Source of the DNA: Actinomycetota bacterium
Lineage (GTDB): Bacteria; Actinomycetota; Actinomycetes; Propionibacteriales; Propionibacteriaceae
Reading direction: 5' to 3'
DNA: 64,000 nucleotides
Assembly: GCA_020161795.1 (NCBI GenBank)
Contig: JAIUOR010000051.1
Location: forward strand, 1-64,000
The translations under genes were made by a program, and so were the position numbers. The notes beneath the pieces were generated by a model, which did no database searches, had not been told where the DNA came from, and saw only the letters and a program-made list of their open reading frames with translations. Of this stretch, positions 54,518-63,204 are shown piece after piece; position 1 is the stretch's first letter; every line of letters begins with the position of its first letter.

Positions 54518-55705
54518 ATGCAGTTCGGGATCTTCTCGGTCAGCGACATCACGCGCGATCCGATCTCGGGTATCACCCCCAGCGAGGCGGAGCGGATCGA
54601 CGCGGTCGTCACCATCGCCAAGCACGCCGAGGAGGTCGGGCTGGACGTCTTCGCGATCGGCGAGCATCACAATCCGCCGTTCTTCTCCTCCTCGCCCACC
54701 ACGCTGCTGTCGTTCATCGCCGCCCAGACCGAACGGCTGATCGTCTCCACCGCCACCACGCTGATCACCACCAACGACCCGGTGCGCATCGCCGAGGAGT
54801 ACGCGATGCTGCAGCACCTCAGCAAGGGGCGCATGGATCTGATGCTCGGCCGCGGCAACACCGCTCCGGTGTACCCGTGGTTCGGCCAGGACATCCGGCA
54901 GAGCCTGCCGCTGGCGCTGGAGAACTACAACCTGCTCCACCGGCTGTGGCGCCAGGACGTGGTCGACTGGGAGGGCAAGTTCCGCACGCCGCTGCAGGGC
55001 TTCACCGCCACGCCGCGTCCGCTGGACGACGTGCCGCCCTTCGTCTGGCACGGCTCGATCCGCACCCCGGAGATCGCCGAGCAGGCCGCGTACTACGGCG
55101 ACGGCTTCTTCGCCAACAACATCTTCTGGCCCAAGGAGCACTACATCCGGCTGGTCAACTTCTACCGGCAGCGCTTCGAGCACTATGGGCACGGCACCAA
55201 GAAGCAGGCGATCGTCGGGCTGGGCGGGCAGGCCTACCTCGCCGCCCGCTCCCAGGACGCCAAGGCGGAGTTCCGTCCCTACTTCGACGAGGCGCCGGTC
55301 TACGGCAACGGCCCCAGCCTGGAGGAGTTCAGCGACCTCACCCCGCTGAGCGTCGGCTCGCCGCAGGAGGTGATCGAGAAGACCCTCACCTTCCGGGAGT
55401 ACTTCGGCGACTACCAGCGCCAGCTGTTCCTTGTCGATCACGCGGGCATGCCGCTGCCGATGGTGCTCAAGCAACTGGATCTGCTGGGCGGTGAGGTCGT
55501 CCCCGTGCTGCGCCGGGAGCTGGCGGCCAAGCGCGAGCCAGGGGTCGCCGAGGCGCCCACCCACGGCGGTCTGGTGAAGGCGAAGTACGGCGACGCCGAG
55601 CCGCGGCAGCCGCGTCCCAACGCCAACCGCGGCGACAACGTGACCGGCCAGTCGCCCTACCAGGATTCCGACGCCTCCCTCGAGGCTAGCTACCCGGGGC
55701 TGTGA
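54518..55705 (+). CDS. LLM-class flavin-dependent monooxygenase
   Basis: Protein of 395 aa, luciferase-like family. Typical texts: MQFGIFSVSDITRDP, GLDVFAIGEHHNPPF, VSTATTLITTNDPVRIAEEY and LMLGRGNTAPVYPWFG. It needs reduced FMN, which the flavin reductase two genes downstream can supply. AGGAG precedes the ATG at 54518. First gene of a three-gene operon with a MarR regulator and an NAD(P)H flavin reductase. Confidence 0.92.
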   Translation: MQFGIFSVSDITRDPISGITPSEAERIDAVVTIAKHAEEVGLDVFAIGEHHNPPFFSSSPTTLLSFIAAQTERLIVSTATTLITTNDPVRIAEEYAMLQHLSKGRMDLMLGRGNTAPVYPWFGQDIRQSLPLALENYNLLHRLWRQDVVDWEGKFRTPLQGFTATPRPLDDVPPFVWHGSIRTPEIAEQAAYYGDGFFANNIFWPKEHYIRLVNFYRQRFEHYGHGTKKQAIVGLGGQAYLAARSQDAKAEFRPYFDEAPVYGNGPSLEEFSDLTPLSVGSPQEVIEKTLTFREYFGDYQRQLFLVDHAGMPLPMVLKQLDLLGGEVVPVLRRELAAKREPGVAEAPTHGGLVKAKYGDAEPRQPRPNANRGDNVTGQSPYQDSDASLEASYPGL

Positions 55706-56172
55706 TGTCCGACCGGCTGGCCAACGAAGCCTGGGAGGCGCTGATGACCGCGCACTCCCGGTTGTTGCGGCAGTTCGCCGAAGACGACTGGGACGACCTC
55801 AGCATGCGCGAGTACGACGTGCTGTACACCCTGTCGAAGTGCCGCCAGCCGGTGCGGATGAGCGAGCTCGGCCAGTACGTGCTGCTCAGCCAGCCGGGGC
55901 TCTCCCGGCTGGTCGACCGGCTGGTGCAGCGCGGCCTGGTCGGGCGCTCCGCTGACCTCTCGGACGGGCGCTCGGTGCGAGTCGGCCTCACCCCCGCCGG
56001 CGCCGCCTGCCAGAAGAAGGTGGGACGCAGCCACGCCCGCTCGGTCGCCCACGCCCTGGCGGGCCTCACCTCGTCCGAACTGGAACAGCTGCGAACGCTG
56101 GCGACCAAACTCGCCGCCGGCTCGCCGGCGAGTTCCGCCCAACCTCCGTACCACTCGAAAGCAGACCAATGA
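55705..56172 (+). CDS. MarR-family transcriptional regulator
   Basis: Protein of 155 aa. Winged helix at about 30-110: SMREYDVLYTLSKCRQPVRM, ELGQYVLLSQPGLSRLVDRL, and the wing LSDGRSVRVGLTPAG. Start ATG at 55705, sharing one base with the LLM stop (TGATG). It probably represses the operon by binding the palindrome at 54483-54506; a phenolic or oxidising inducer is usual for the family. Confidence 0.92.
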   Translation: MSDRLANEAWEALMTAHSRLLRQFAEDDWDDLSMREYDVLYTLSKCRQPVRMSELGQYVLLSQPGLSRLVDRLVQRGLVGRSADLSDGRSVRVGLTPAGAACQKKVGRSHARSVAHALAGLTSSELEQLRTLATKLAAGSPASSAQPPYHSKADQ

Positions 56173-56837
56173 CCTCTCGTACCTTCAAGCTGGCGGTCGT
56201 CAGCGCGGGCGCGTCCGACCCCTCGTCCACCCGGCTGCTGGCCGACCGGATCGCCACCGGTGTCTCCCGGCGCGCCGGCCAGCGCGGCCACCAGGTGGCG
56301 GTGACCGTGATCGAGCTGCGTCCGCTGGCCGCAGAGATCGCCACCGCGATCACCTCGCAACTGCTCGGCCCGAAGCTGACCGAAGCGGCGGAGACGCTGG
56401 CTGCGGCGGACGGCATCGTGGTCAGCGCCCCGGTCTACAAGGCCGGGCCCAGCGGGCTGTTCACGTCCTTCTTCCAGGTGCTCGACAACGACCTGCTGAT
56501 CGCCAAGCCGGTGGTGCTGGCGGCGACCGCGGGCACCTCCCGGCACGCCCTGGTGGTGGACGAGCAGCTGCGCGGGCTGTTCGCCTTCCTGCGGACGCTG
56601 ACCGCTCCGACCTCGCTCTTCGCCGCCCCGGAGGACTGGGGCGATCCCGCGCTCACCCAGCGGATCGACCGGGCCGGGGTCGAGCTGGTGCTGCTGATGG
56701 AGGCCGACCTGGCCGGCGCCGTGCGGGAGGAATCGTGGGGGAGCTACTCCCATCAGCTCGGCGGCCATACCCCGGACGTCGAGATCGACCTCGACTCCGA
56801 TCTGATGCGGCTCGCCGCCGGCGGTTCGCTGGGCTAG
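56169..56837 (+). CDS. NADPH-dependent FMN reductase
   Basis: Protein of 222 aa, flavodoxin-like fold (KLAVVSAGASDPSSTRLLAD, then ADGIVVSAPVYKAGPSGLFT). It makes reduced FMN for the LLM monooxygenase in the same operon. Start overlaps the MarR stop by 4 nt (ATGA). It belongs to the CE1759-like group common in actinobacterial LLM operons. Confidence 0.9.
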   Translation: MTSRTFKLAVVSAGASDPSSTRLLADRIATGVSRRAGQRGHQVAVTVIELRPLAAEIATAITSQLLGPKLTEAAETLAAADGIVVSAPVYKAGPSGLFTSFFQVLDNDLLIAKPVVLAATAGTSRHALVVDEQLRGLFAFLRTLTAPTSLFAAPEDWGDPALTQRIDRAGVELVLLMEADLAGAVREESWGSYSHQLGGHTPDVEIDLDSDLMRLAAGGSLG

Positions 56838-56838
56838 C

Positions 56839-57252
56839 GTGTCCGACATGGAGTTGCCGGCGGACTACCTCGACCTCCTCGCCGACGAGTTGGCGCCCTT
56901 CGGCCTGGAGTTCGACTCGTCGGTGCTCGACGACGAGGACGTGTGGCAGATCCAGTTCGAGGCCGAGCCCGAGACCTTCATCCACCAGTACCCGTGGACC
57001 GACATCGACGCCAGCTACGGCAGCAGTTGGCCGCCCGAGGCACTGCGTCTGCGGATCGCGGTCGAGGACGGCGACGTGGTCGAGGTCAGCTTCGAGATCT
57101 ATGACGTGCTGCTGTGGGCGCAGAGCGAATCCCACGAACTGGCCGGACGGCTGGCGACCCTGAACGACCCGGAGGATCAGGCCGAGGCGCTCGGCCAGGC
57201 GCTGGCCGCGATCCTGCGGCCCAACGACCGGGAGTTCGACACCCTCAGTTGA
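56839..57252 (+). CDS. Conserved hypothetical acidic protein
   Basis: Protein of 137 aa with GTG start, rich in Asp/Glu (MSDMELPADYLDLLADELAP, IQFEAEPETFIHQYPWTDID). No signal peptide or membrane segment. I do not recognise the family. It starts 1 nt after the flavin reductase gene, so it may be the last gene of that operon. An in-frame ATG at 56848 is also possible. Confidence 0.75.
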   Translation: MSDMELPADYLDLLADELAPFGLEFDSSVLDDEDVWQIQFEAEPETFIHQYPWTDIDASYGSSWPPEALRLRIAVEDGDVVEVSFEIYDVLLWAQSESHELAGRLATLNDPEDQAEALGQALAAILRPNDREFDTLS

Positions 57253-57370
57253 TGCGGTCGGTGCCCTGGGCCCAGGCTTTGGCGTTGTCGGCATTGGACT
57301 GCAGCCACCACCGCCACGCGAAGTGGCCGACCACGGCCAGCACACCCGTCACGACCAGGAACTTCTTCAT
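57245..57370 (-). CDS. Small membrane protein (41 aa), DLW-39-like
   Basis: MKKFLVVTGVLAVVGHFAWR and then a polar end with AKAWAQGTDRI. The form, a Lys-start hydrophobic helix and a short polar tail ending near a W-x-x-x-TD text, is like the DLW-39 family of tiny actinobacterial proteins. It overlaps the convergent gene by 8 nt and lies just after the LCP-like gene on the same strand. Function unknown. Confidence 0.5.
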   Translation of the reverse strand: MKKFLVVTGVLAVVGHFAWRWWLQSNADNAKAWAQGTDRIN

Positions 57371-57389
57371 GCCGCCAGCGTAGCCGGGC

Positions 57390-58328
57390 CTAACGATGCG
57401 GGGTGGGGGTGCCGGCCGACGCGGCCATCGGCTCGGCCAGCCCCTCGAAGTCGTCTTTCTGCAGCGCCTTGCGCAGCTTGGCCAGATGGTTCGGGACGGC
57501 ACGCCGCCCGGCATCGGAGACCGTGGTCTCCAGCGTGATCGACGCGATCTCGTCCACCCGGACGCTCGACTCCATGAGCGTCTCCTCGAAGGCCGCGACG
57601 GTCAGGTCGGAATCGACCAGCGTGCATTCCTCCAGGGCGCGCAGGACCCGGTCGAACTGCCGGGGATTGGTCACCGCCTGCACCACGTCCAGCCGCTCCA
57701 GGGTGCCGCGGACGACCTCCGACACCCGCTCCACGCGCTGCGGGCCGTCCGGTGCGTCGGCCACGTAGCCCAGCAGCGCACGACCGTCGGCCGCGTGCTC
57801 GGCCAGCTCGCCGTCGCCGAAGCCGCCGATGGCGTCAACCACGCCGGAGAAGCCGTCGAGCCCCAGCCGCACCTGGTGGTCGGTGCGCACGCCGAGCAGG
57901 AGCTCCACCTCCTGCACGACGGCCTCATCGCCGACCTGATAGGCCTCGGCCAGCGAGCGCTGCGGCTGGCCGGGTCCGTAGGGGACGAGCAGATCGACCG
58001 GCAGCCCGATCATGGTGAGCTGCTGACGCGAGCCGGAAAGGTGCACGACGTGCGCGGACAGCAGCACATCGTCCTCGTCGGTCACCAGCACCAGATAATC
58101 CTGCGGAGGCTTCTCGCCGGTGCCGATCGCCTTCTCCGGGCGACCCTCGTAGCCGCTGATCGGCTCGGCGCGGGCCATCGACTCCACGCTGGAACCGACC
58201 TTGCCGAGGTAGAGGGAGACGATCGAGACGGCGCTAAGCGCCACGCCGAGAACGCCCACCAGAATGACGATCGGCAGCACTTGGCCGGAACGCCGGTTCC
58301 GTCCCGGCCGTGTAGCTGGGACCATCAC
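57390..58328 (-). CDS. LytR-CpsA-Psr (LCP)-like membrane protein with altered active-site positions
   Basis: Protein of 312 aa. One N-terminal helix (about 18-40), then an LCP-like domain: DYLVLVTDEDDVLLSAHVVH, LTMIGLPVDLLVPYG and FSGVVDAIGGFG. In active LCP enzymes the second text is SIPRDTYV with a key Arg-Asp; here the Arg is Val. The C-terminal half (about 200-312) is not recognised. It may bind rather than transfer polyprenyl-linked polymer. A start at 58325 is equally possible. Confidence 0.7.
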   Translation of the reverse strand: MMVPATRPGRNRRSGQVLPIVILVGVLGVALSAVSIVSLYLGKVGSSVESMARAEPISGYEGRPEKAIGTGEKPPQDYLVLVTDEDDVLLSAHVVHLSGSRQQLTMIGLPVDLLVPYGPGQPQRSLAEAYQVGDEAVVQEVELLLGVRTDHQVRLGLDGFSGVVDAIGGFGDGELAEHAADGRALLGYVADAPDGPQRVERVSEVVRGTLERLDVVQAVTNPRQFDRVLRALEECTLVDSDLTVAAFEETLMESSVRVDEIASITLETTVSDAGRRAVPNHLAKLRKALQKDDFEGLAEPMAASAGTPTPHR

Positions 58329-58403
58329 ACCTCCCCTGAAGTCGCACCCAGCCTAGGCGGTGCTCCCAATGACCACTGGCAGAACCTCCTACGCTTGGGG
58401 ACG

Positions 58404-59621
58404 ATGGACTTCCGCGACCTGCTGTTTCCACCCGGTGCGACTCGCCACGACTGGGTGACCGACGCCGCGCTGGCGACCGGCCTGGCGCTGCTCACCGTCC
58501 CCACGTCGTGGACGGCCGGCACGGTCTCCACGCTGACCCTGGTCAGTTCGGTGCTGATGGTGGTGCCCCTGGTCATCCGCCGGCACTCCCCGCTGCTGAC
58601 GCTGGCCGCGGTCGCCTTCGGGGCGCTGTTGCAGCTGATCGCGTCTCCGCTGCCGCTGCCCTCGCTGGTGACTATCCCGATCGTCGCCTACTCCGTCGCC
58701 CGCTGGGTGCCCGGGCCGGCGGCGCGCACCGTCCTGGTGATCGGGGCGATCGGATCGGTGCTGGGGCCGTGGCGCTGGGTGGCCGCCGACCCGCTCCACC
58801 TCAGCCTGCGCCAGCTGGTGTGGCTGGCCCTGGCCTGGTTCGTCTGCGTCGGCCTGGTGGTGACCCCCTATGCCATCGGACGCCGGGTACGCGAGGAGTC
58901 GACCACCCACGAGCGGCTGGTGGCCAGCGCCGAGGAGCGCTACCGGGCCCTGGTGGCCGAGCGGGAGCAGCAGGACCGGCTGGCCGAATCCCGTGCCCGC
59001 AACCAGATCGCCCGGGAGTTGCACGACATCGTCGCCCATTCGTTGTCGGTGATGATCGTGCAGGCCGAGGGCGGCCGGGCGCTGGCGGTCAAGAAACCCG
59101 AGGCCGCCACCCAGGCGCTCACCACGATCGCCGACACCGGGCGAGAGGCGCTGGTGGAGATGCGGCGGATCCTGGGCGTCCTGCGCGACGACCCCGAATC
59201 CAGCACGGCGGACTTCGCCCCCGCCCCCCGGCTGGAGGACATCCCCGAACTCGTGCAGCGCGCCAGCGACCGCTTCCAGCTCACCGTCAACGGTCATCCC
59301 CCTCGGGTGTCGGCCGCGCTCGAGCTCACCGTCTACCGGGTGGTTCAGGAGGGGCTGACCAATGTGCTCAAGCACGCTGGGCCGGACGCCCGCGCGTCGG
59401 TCACCCTCACCTATGCTCCGCGCGAGATCATCGTGGACGTGCTGGACAACGGCAATCCCAGCGGCGAGCAGCCCACCGAACCCGGCCACGGGTTGCGCGG
59501 GATGAGCGAGCGGGTCACCTCGATGGGTGGCCGGATGGTAGCCCGCCCCCGTCCCGGCGGCGGCTTCCAGGTCACCGTGGTGCTGCCACTGACCGCTGCC
59601 GGCGCGAGCAAAGGAGCCTGA
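58404..59621 (+). CDS. Sensor histidine kinase, NarL-type (HisKA_3)
   Basis: Protein of 405 aa. Five or six transmembrane helices (about 18-165), a linker coiled coil, H-box [15 protein letters not shown], then HATPase_c with NVLKHAG and [12 protein letters not shown] at 58404. The response regulator gene overlaps its stop by 1 nt. The pair is closely similar in form to the one at 46.6-48.6 kb. Confidence 0.93.
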   Translation: MDFRDLLFPPGATRHDWVTDAALATGLALLTVPTSWTAGTVSTLTLVSSVLMVVPLVIRRHSPLLTLAAVAFGALLQLIASPLPLPSLVTIPIVAYSVARWVPGPAARTVLVIGAIGSVLGPWRWVAADPLHLSLRQLVWLALAWFVCVGLVVTPYAIGRRVREESTTHERLVASAEERYRALVAEREQQDRLAESRARNQIARELHDIVAHSLSVMIVQAEGGRALAVKKPEAATQALTTIADTGREALVEMRRILGVLRDDPESSTADFAPAPRLEDIPELVQRASDRFQLTVNGHPPRVSAALELTVYRVVQEGLTNVLKHAGPDARASVTLTYAPREIIVDVLDNGNPSGEQPTEPGHGLRGMSERVTSMGGRMVARPRPGGGFQVTVVLPLTAAGASKGA

Positions 59622-60277
59622 TGAACTCGATCCGTGTCTTCCTGGCCGACGACCAGGAACTGGTGCGCAGCGGCTTCCGGATGCTCATCGAGGCCGAGGA
59701 CGATCTGGTGGTGGTCGGCGAGGCGGCCGACGGCCGGGAGGCGATCCGGCAGCTGATCGAGACGCCCGCCGACGTGGTTCTGATGGACATCCGGATGCCT
59801 GTGATGGACGGCGTGGAGGCAACCCGGCAGATCATCGCCCGCGACCTGGCCCGGGTGCTGGTGCTGACCACCTTCGACCTGGACGAGTACGTGTTCAGCG
59901 CGCTGAAGGCGGGGGCCAGCGGCTTCATGCTGAAGGACGCCAAGCCGACCGACCTGCTGGATGCGATCCGGGCGGTGGCCGCCGGCGAGGCGGTGATGGC
60001 CCCGTCGGCCACCCGGCGCCTGCTCGACCACGTCGTGCCCACCCTGCCGGCCAGCCCGGAGGGCAACGACCCCCGGCTGGAGGTGCTGACCGAGCGGGAG
60101 CGCGAGGTGCTGATCGAGATCGCCGCCGGGGCCACCAATGCCGAGATCGCCACCAAGCTGTACATGGCCGAAGGCACCGTGAAGACCCACATCGGCCGGC
60201 TCCTGGCCAAACTGGAGACCCGCGACCGGGTGGGGCTCGTGCTGTTCGCCTACGAGACGGGTCTGGTGCGCCGCTGA
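59621..60277 (+). CDS. NarL-family response regulator
   Basis: Protein of 218 aa. Receiver: [15 protein letters not shown], phospho-acceptor Asp in [13 protein letters not shown] and [12 protein letters not shown] at about 150-210 ([39 protein letters not shown]). AAGGAG lies just before the ATG. No obvious target operon is adjacent, unlike the paralogue at 47.9 kb. Confidence 0.93.
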   Translation: MNSIRVFLADDQELVRSGFRMLIEAEDDLVVVGEAADGREAIRQLIETPADVVLMDIRMPVMDGVEATRQIIARDLARVLVLTTFDLDEYVFSALKAGASGFMLKDAKPTDLLDAIRAVAAGEAVMAPSATRRLLDHVVPTLPASPEGNDPRLEVLTEREREVLIEIAAGATNAEIATKLYMAEGTVKTHIGRLLAKLETRDRVGLVLFAYETGLVRR

Positions 60278-60348
60278 CCGTCGGCGCTGCTGCCGGCAAT
60301 TCCTCGATTCCGGCCCGCGGAATGTCGCGCTCGGCAAGAATGGACGCC

Positions 60349-60873
60349 ATGATCCCCGCCGGGAAGAGCGCATCCGGGCTATGCCCGGACTGCCACCAAC
60401 TCCACACCGGCATCGCGCCGGTGCTGGGTGCGTCAGCGCCCGACGACTGGCTGGCGGTCTCGCGGGGTGAGCGGATGGAATCGGAGCTCACCCCGGACAT
60501 CTGCATCCTCACCGACGACGGACGCACCCGGCACTTCCTGCGCGGCCACCTGCAGATGCCGGTGCTGGACGGGCCCCCGCCGGTCTTCGTGTGGTCGGTG
60601 TGGGTGGAGCTGGATCATCACTCCATGGAGCAGGTCGCCCGGTGGTGGACGAACCCCAACCGGGCCGCCATCCCCCCGATCGAGGGCCGCCTCGCGAACG
60701 AGCTGCCCTACGAGAAGGCGACCGGTGGCCTGGCCATCACGGTGCATACCCGGGATCCCGGTCTGGCACCGCTGCTGATCGTCTCGGAGGACCACGCCCT
60801 GGCCACCGAACAGCGCCAGGGCGTCTCGGTGCACCGGATAGCGGAGCTTGGCTCGCTGCTGCAGCGCGCGTAG
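60349..60873 (+). CDS. DUF2199 family protein
   Basis: Protein of 174 aa. CPDCHQLHTG near the N-terminus gives a CxxC pair; the conserved texts DWLAVSRGERMESELTPDIC, HFLRGHLQMPV and VWSVWVELDHHSMEQ fit DUF2199. Function of the family is unknown. Starts at 60340 or 60349 are both possible; the ribosome-binding site is weak. Confidence 0.75.
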   Translation: MIPAGKSASGLCPDCHQLHTGIAPVLGASAPDDWLAVSRGERMESELTPDICILTDDGRTRHFLRGHLQMPVLDGPPPVFVWSVWVELDHHSMEQVARWWTNPNRAAIPPIEGRLANELPYEKATGGLAITVHTRDPGLAPLLIVSEDHALATEQRQGVSVHRIAELGSLLQRA

Positions 60874-60882
60874 CCTGGCTGG

Positions 60883-61047
60883 ATGACGGGATTCTTCGAG
60901 ATCTTCGAGCCGGGGCTGCGGCACCAGCGCGAGCAGAAGGACCTGGAGAAGATCCTCGTGGTGGAGGCGGACAAGGGCGGTTCCGGTCCGCAGCCGCTCG
61001 ACCTGGAATCCGGCTCGGTCACCCTTCGGCTTCCACCCCGGTCGTGA
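60883..61047 (+). CDS. Small DUF6191-like protein (54 aa)
   Basis: ATG at 60883; product MTGFFEIFEPGLRHQREQKD, ending LDLESGSVTLRLPPRS. The pattern FEIFEPGxRHQREQK plus PxDLxSGxVxLR matches the short DUF6191 proteins of actinobacteria. It follows the DUF2199 gene by 9 nt and overlaps the end of the convergent patatin gene by 29 nt. Function unknown. Confidence 0.65.
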   Translation: MTGFFEIFEPGLRHQREQKDLEKILVVEADKGGSGPQPLDLESGSVTLRLPPRS

Positions 61048-62017
61048 GCTCGGCCGGTTGGTCGGGAGCGCCGAAGGCGGCGTCCAGGGCTTCGGTGGTG
61101 AGTTCGCGTCCCAGCTCGATGAGCTCCACCGCCCGGTGGAATTCCATCGCCCTGGCCGAGTTGCCCGGAATGGTCACCAGCAGGTCCGGCGGCTGGGCGG
61201 CCAGCCGGTAACGGGTGATCAGCGAGCCCATGGTGTCGATCGCCAGGTTGGCGACATCGGTGATGCCCAGGCCCGCCGGGGCGTCCTCGAAGAGCGGGTG
61301 CGGTTCGGGCTTCTCGTCCGCCTTGTTGCCACTGAAGCGGGAGAGGACGGACGCCACCCACTCGTTCTCGAAGATCCCGGCGGCGGTGCGCCGGAAGTTC
61401 TCCAGCCATTCCGCCGGCGGGCTGGCCTCGGAGCTGGCCTTGGCGGGGCTGGCATTGAAGTCGCGGGGGGTCCAACCCGAGAGCGAGACCGCCATGGTGA
61501 AGTCGGCTTCGAGCCCGGCGACCGCGTCCACCGGGACGGGGTTCAGCACCGCACCGTCCACCAGCAGGCGTCCGTTCACCATGATCGGCGTTATCGCGCC
61601 CGGGATGGCCACCGAGGCGCGGATCGCGACGTCCACCGGGCCGGAGGTGAACCAGACCTCGCGCCGGGCCCCCAGGTCGGTGGCGATCGCGGTGAACGGG
61701 ATCGGGAGATCCTCGATCCGCGCGCCGTCCAGGATTTCGCTCATGCGCCCGAGCACCCGCTCCAGCTTGATCGCGCCGGCACCGAAGGGCGACGCGTCCA
61801 TCAGCCGCAGCACGTCCCGCGGGCCGAGGGTCGTGACCCAGTCGGTGTACTCGCCGAGCTTGCCGGCCGCTTCCAGGCCGCCGATCACCGCCCCCATCGA
61901 GGTGCCGGCGATGCCGACGATCTCGTAACCCCGCTCCTTCAGGACGTCGATCGCCCCGATGTGCGCGTATCCCCTCGCTCCCCCGGACCCCAACACCAAC
62001 GCGACTCTCTTGGCCAT
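61019..62017 (-). CDS. Patatin-like phospholipase (RssA/NTE type)
   Basis: Protein of 332 aa. Oxyanion loop GSGGARGYAH, nucleophile in GIAGTSMGAV and catalytic Asp in VDGAVLNPVP. No signal peptide, as usual for the RssA-like group, which acts on membrane lipids from the cytosol. The ATG at 62017 begins MAKRVALVLG. It is divergent from the rhomboid gene, 63 nt apart. Confidence 0.93.
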   Translation of the reverse strand: MAKRVALVLGSGGARGYAHIGAIDVLKERGYEIVGIAGTSMGAVIGGLEAAGKLGEYTDWVTTLGPRDVLRLMDASPFGAGAIKLERVLGRMSEILDGARIEDLPIPFTAIATDLGARREVWFTSGPVDVAIRASVAIPGAITPIMVNGRLLVDGAVLNPVPVDAVAGLEADFTMAVSLSGWTPRDFNASPAKASSEASPPAEWLENFRRTAAGIFENEWVASVLSRFSGNKADEKPEPHPLFEDAPAGLGITDVANLAIDTMGSLITRYRLAAQPPDLLVTIPGNSARAMEFHRAVELIELGRELTTEALDAAFGAPDQPAELTTGVEAEG

Positions 62018-62080
62018 GGCTCCATGATAGGAAGCCGCCGCGGCGGCGGCCGGATGGGCGGCTCGCGTACAGTTGCCGGC

Positions 62081-63028
62081 ATGGCGCAGCCCCCTTTTCA
62101 CCCGCCGCAGGCACCCGCCCCGCAGTGCTATCGGCACCCCGGGCAGGTCACCTACATCCACTGCCAGCGGTGCGGCCGTCCGATCTGCCCGCAGTGTTCG
62201 ATCTCTGCGGCGGTCGGGTTCCAGTGCCCCGAGTGCGTGTCCGCCGGAATGCGGCAGACCCGGCAGAACCAGGGGCCCTACGGCGGCGAGCGGTCGAAGA
62301 ACCCGGCGCTGACCACCCTCGCGCTGATCGCGACGAACGCGGCGGTGTGGGTGTTGCTCATGCTCACCGGCGGCCACGCCGGCTGGGCATTCTGGCGGCT
62401 GGCCCTGGCGCCCACCGGTAGCTGCCTGGCCAGCAACGACCCAGGCCTGTACTACCCCGGAGCCGGCGCCGACGCCTGCGCGGCCTTGGGTGCGCAGGCC
62501 ACCTGGATGCCCGGAGTCGCCGACGGCGCCCCTTGGCAATTGCTGACCAGCGCCTTCAGCCATCTCGAGATCCCGCACCTGGGCTTCAACATGCTGGCGC
62601 TGTGGTTCCTTGGGCCCCAGCTCGAGCGGGTGATCGGACGCGCTCGGTTCCTCGCCCTCTACCTCGTCTCGGCGCTCACCGGCTCCGCTGCCGTGATGTG
62701 GCTGAGCGATCCGGGCAGCACCACCCTGGGCGCCTCCGGCGCCGTCTTCGGTCTGCTCGGCGCGCTCCTGGTACTCGTCCTCAAGGTCAAGGGGAACGCC
62801 CAGTCGATCCTGCTGTGGCTCGGGCTGAACGTGGCCTACACCTTCTTCGGGCCCGGCTCGATCTCCTGGCAGGGCCACCTCGGCGGACTGATCGGCGGTG
62901 CCGCGATCGCCGCGATCATCGCCTACGCCCCCAAGCAGAACCGAGCCCGCATCCAGTGGGCCGGCATCGCTGGGCTGGCCGTGCTCACCCTGGTGCTGAT
63001 CGCCCTCCGCATCCCGCAGCTCGCCTGA
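62081..63028 (+). CDS. Rhomboid-family intramembrane serine protease with an N-terminal zinc-finger segment
   Basis: Protein of 315 aa. The N-terminal part has CYRHPGQVTYIHCQRCGRPI, CPQCSI and FQCPECV, a B-box-like double zinc site common in actinobacterial rhomboids. Then six transmembrane helices with HLGFNMLALWFLG, the catalytic Ser in GASGAVFGLLG and the His in GHLGGLIGG. It cleaves membrane proteins within the bilayer; substrates unknown. Confidence 0.93.
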   Translation: MAQPPFHPPQAPAPQCYRHPGQVTYIHCQRCGRPICPQCSISAAVGFQCPECVSAGMRQTRQNQGPYGGERSKNPALTTLALIATNAAVWVLLMLTGGHAGWAFWRLALAPTGSCLASNDPGLYYPGAGADACAALGAQATWMPGVADGAPWQLLTSAFSHLEIPHLGFNMLALWFLGPQLERVIGRARFLALYLVSALTGSAAVMWLSDPGSTTLGASGAVFGLLGALLVLVLKVKGNAQSILLWLGLNVAYTFFGPGSISWQGHLGGLIGGAAIAAIIAYAPKQNRARIQWAGIAGLAVLTLVLIALRIPQLA

Positions 63029-63077
63029 GTTCGTCCCCGCCCCCAACCTCCCCGGACAGCGGGCAGCAGCTACCCTC

Positions 63078-63164
63078 CCCGTCCCGCAGAAACCGGGCGA
63101 TTCCGGGCCGCTGGACGACATATCCAGTCAACTCACCGGGTCTGCCCGGTTTCTGCGAGACGGG
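63078..63164. repeat. Long inverted repeat with 21-bp arms
   Basis: The left arm (63078-63098) and right arm (63144-63164) are complementary at 20 of 21 positions, with the shared core GCAGAAACCGGGC. Pairing can continue outward into CCCTCC/GGAGGG with one skipped base. The 45-nt loop holds a second small hairpin CTGGA/TCCAG. It lies between the convergent ends of the rhomboid and PRD genes. Candidates are a bidirectional terminator or a small palindromic mobile repeat. Confidence 0.7.
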
Positions 63165-63204
63165 AGGGCACCAGGGGGAGACGAAGGGACGACCACGCAG
63201 GGGG

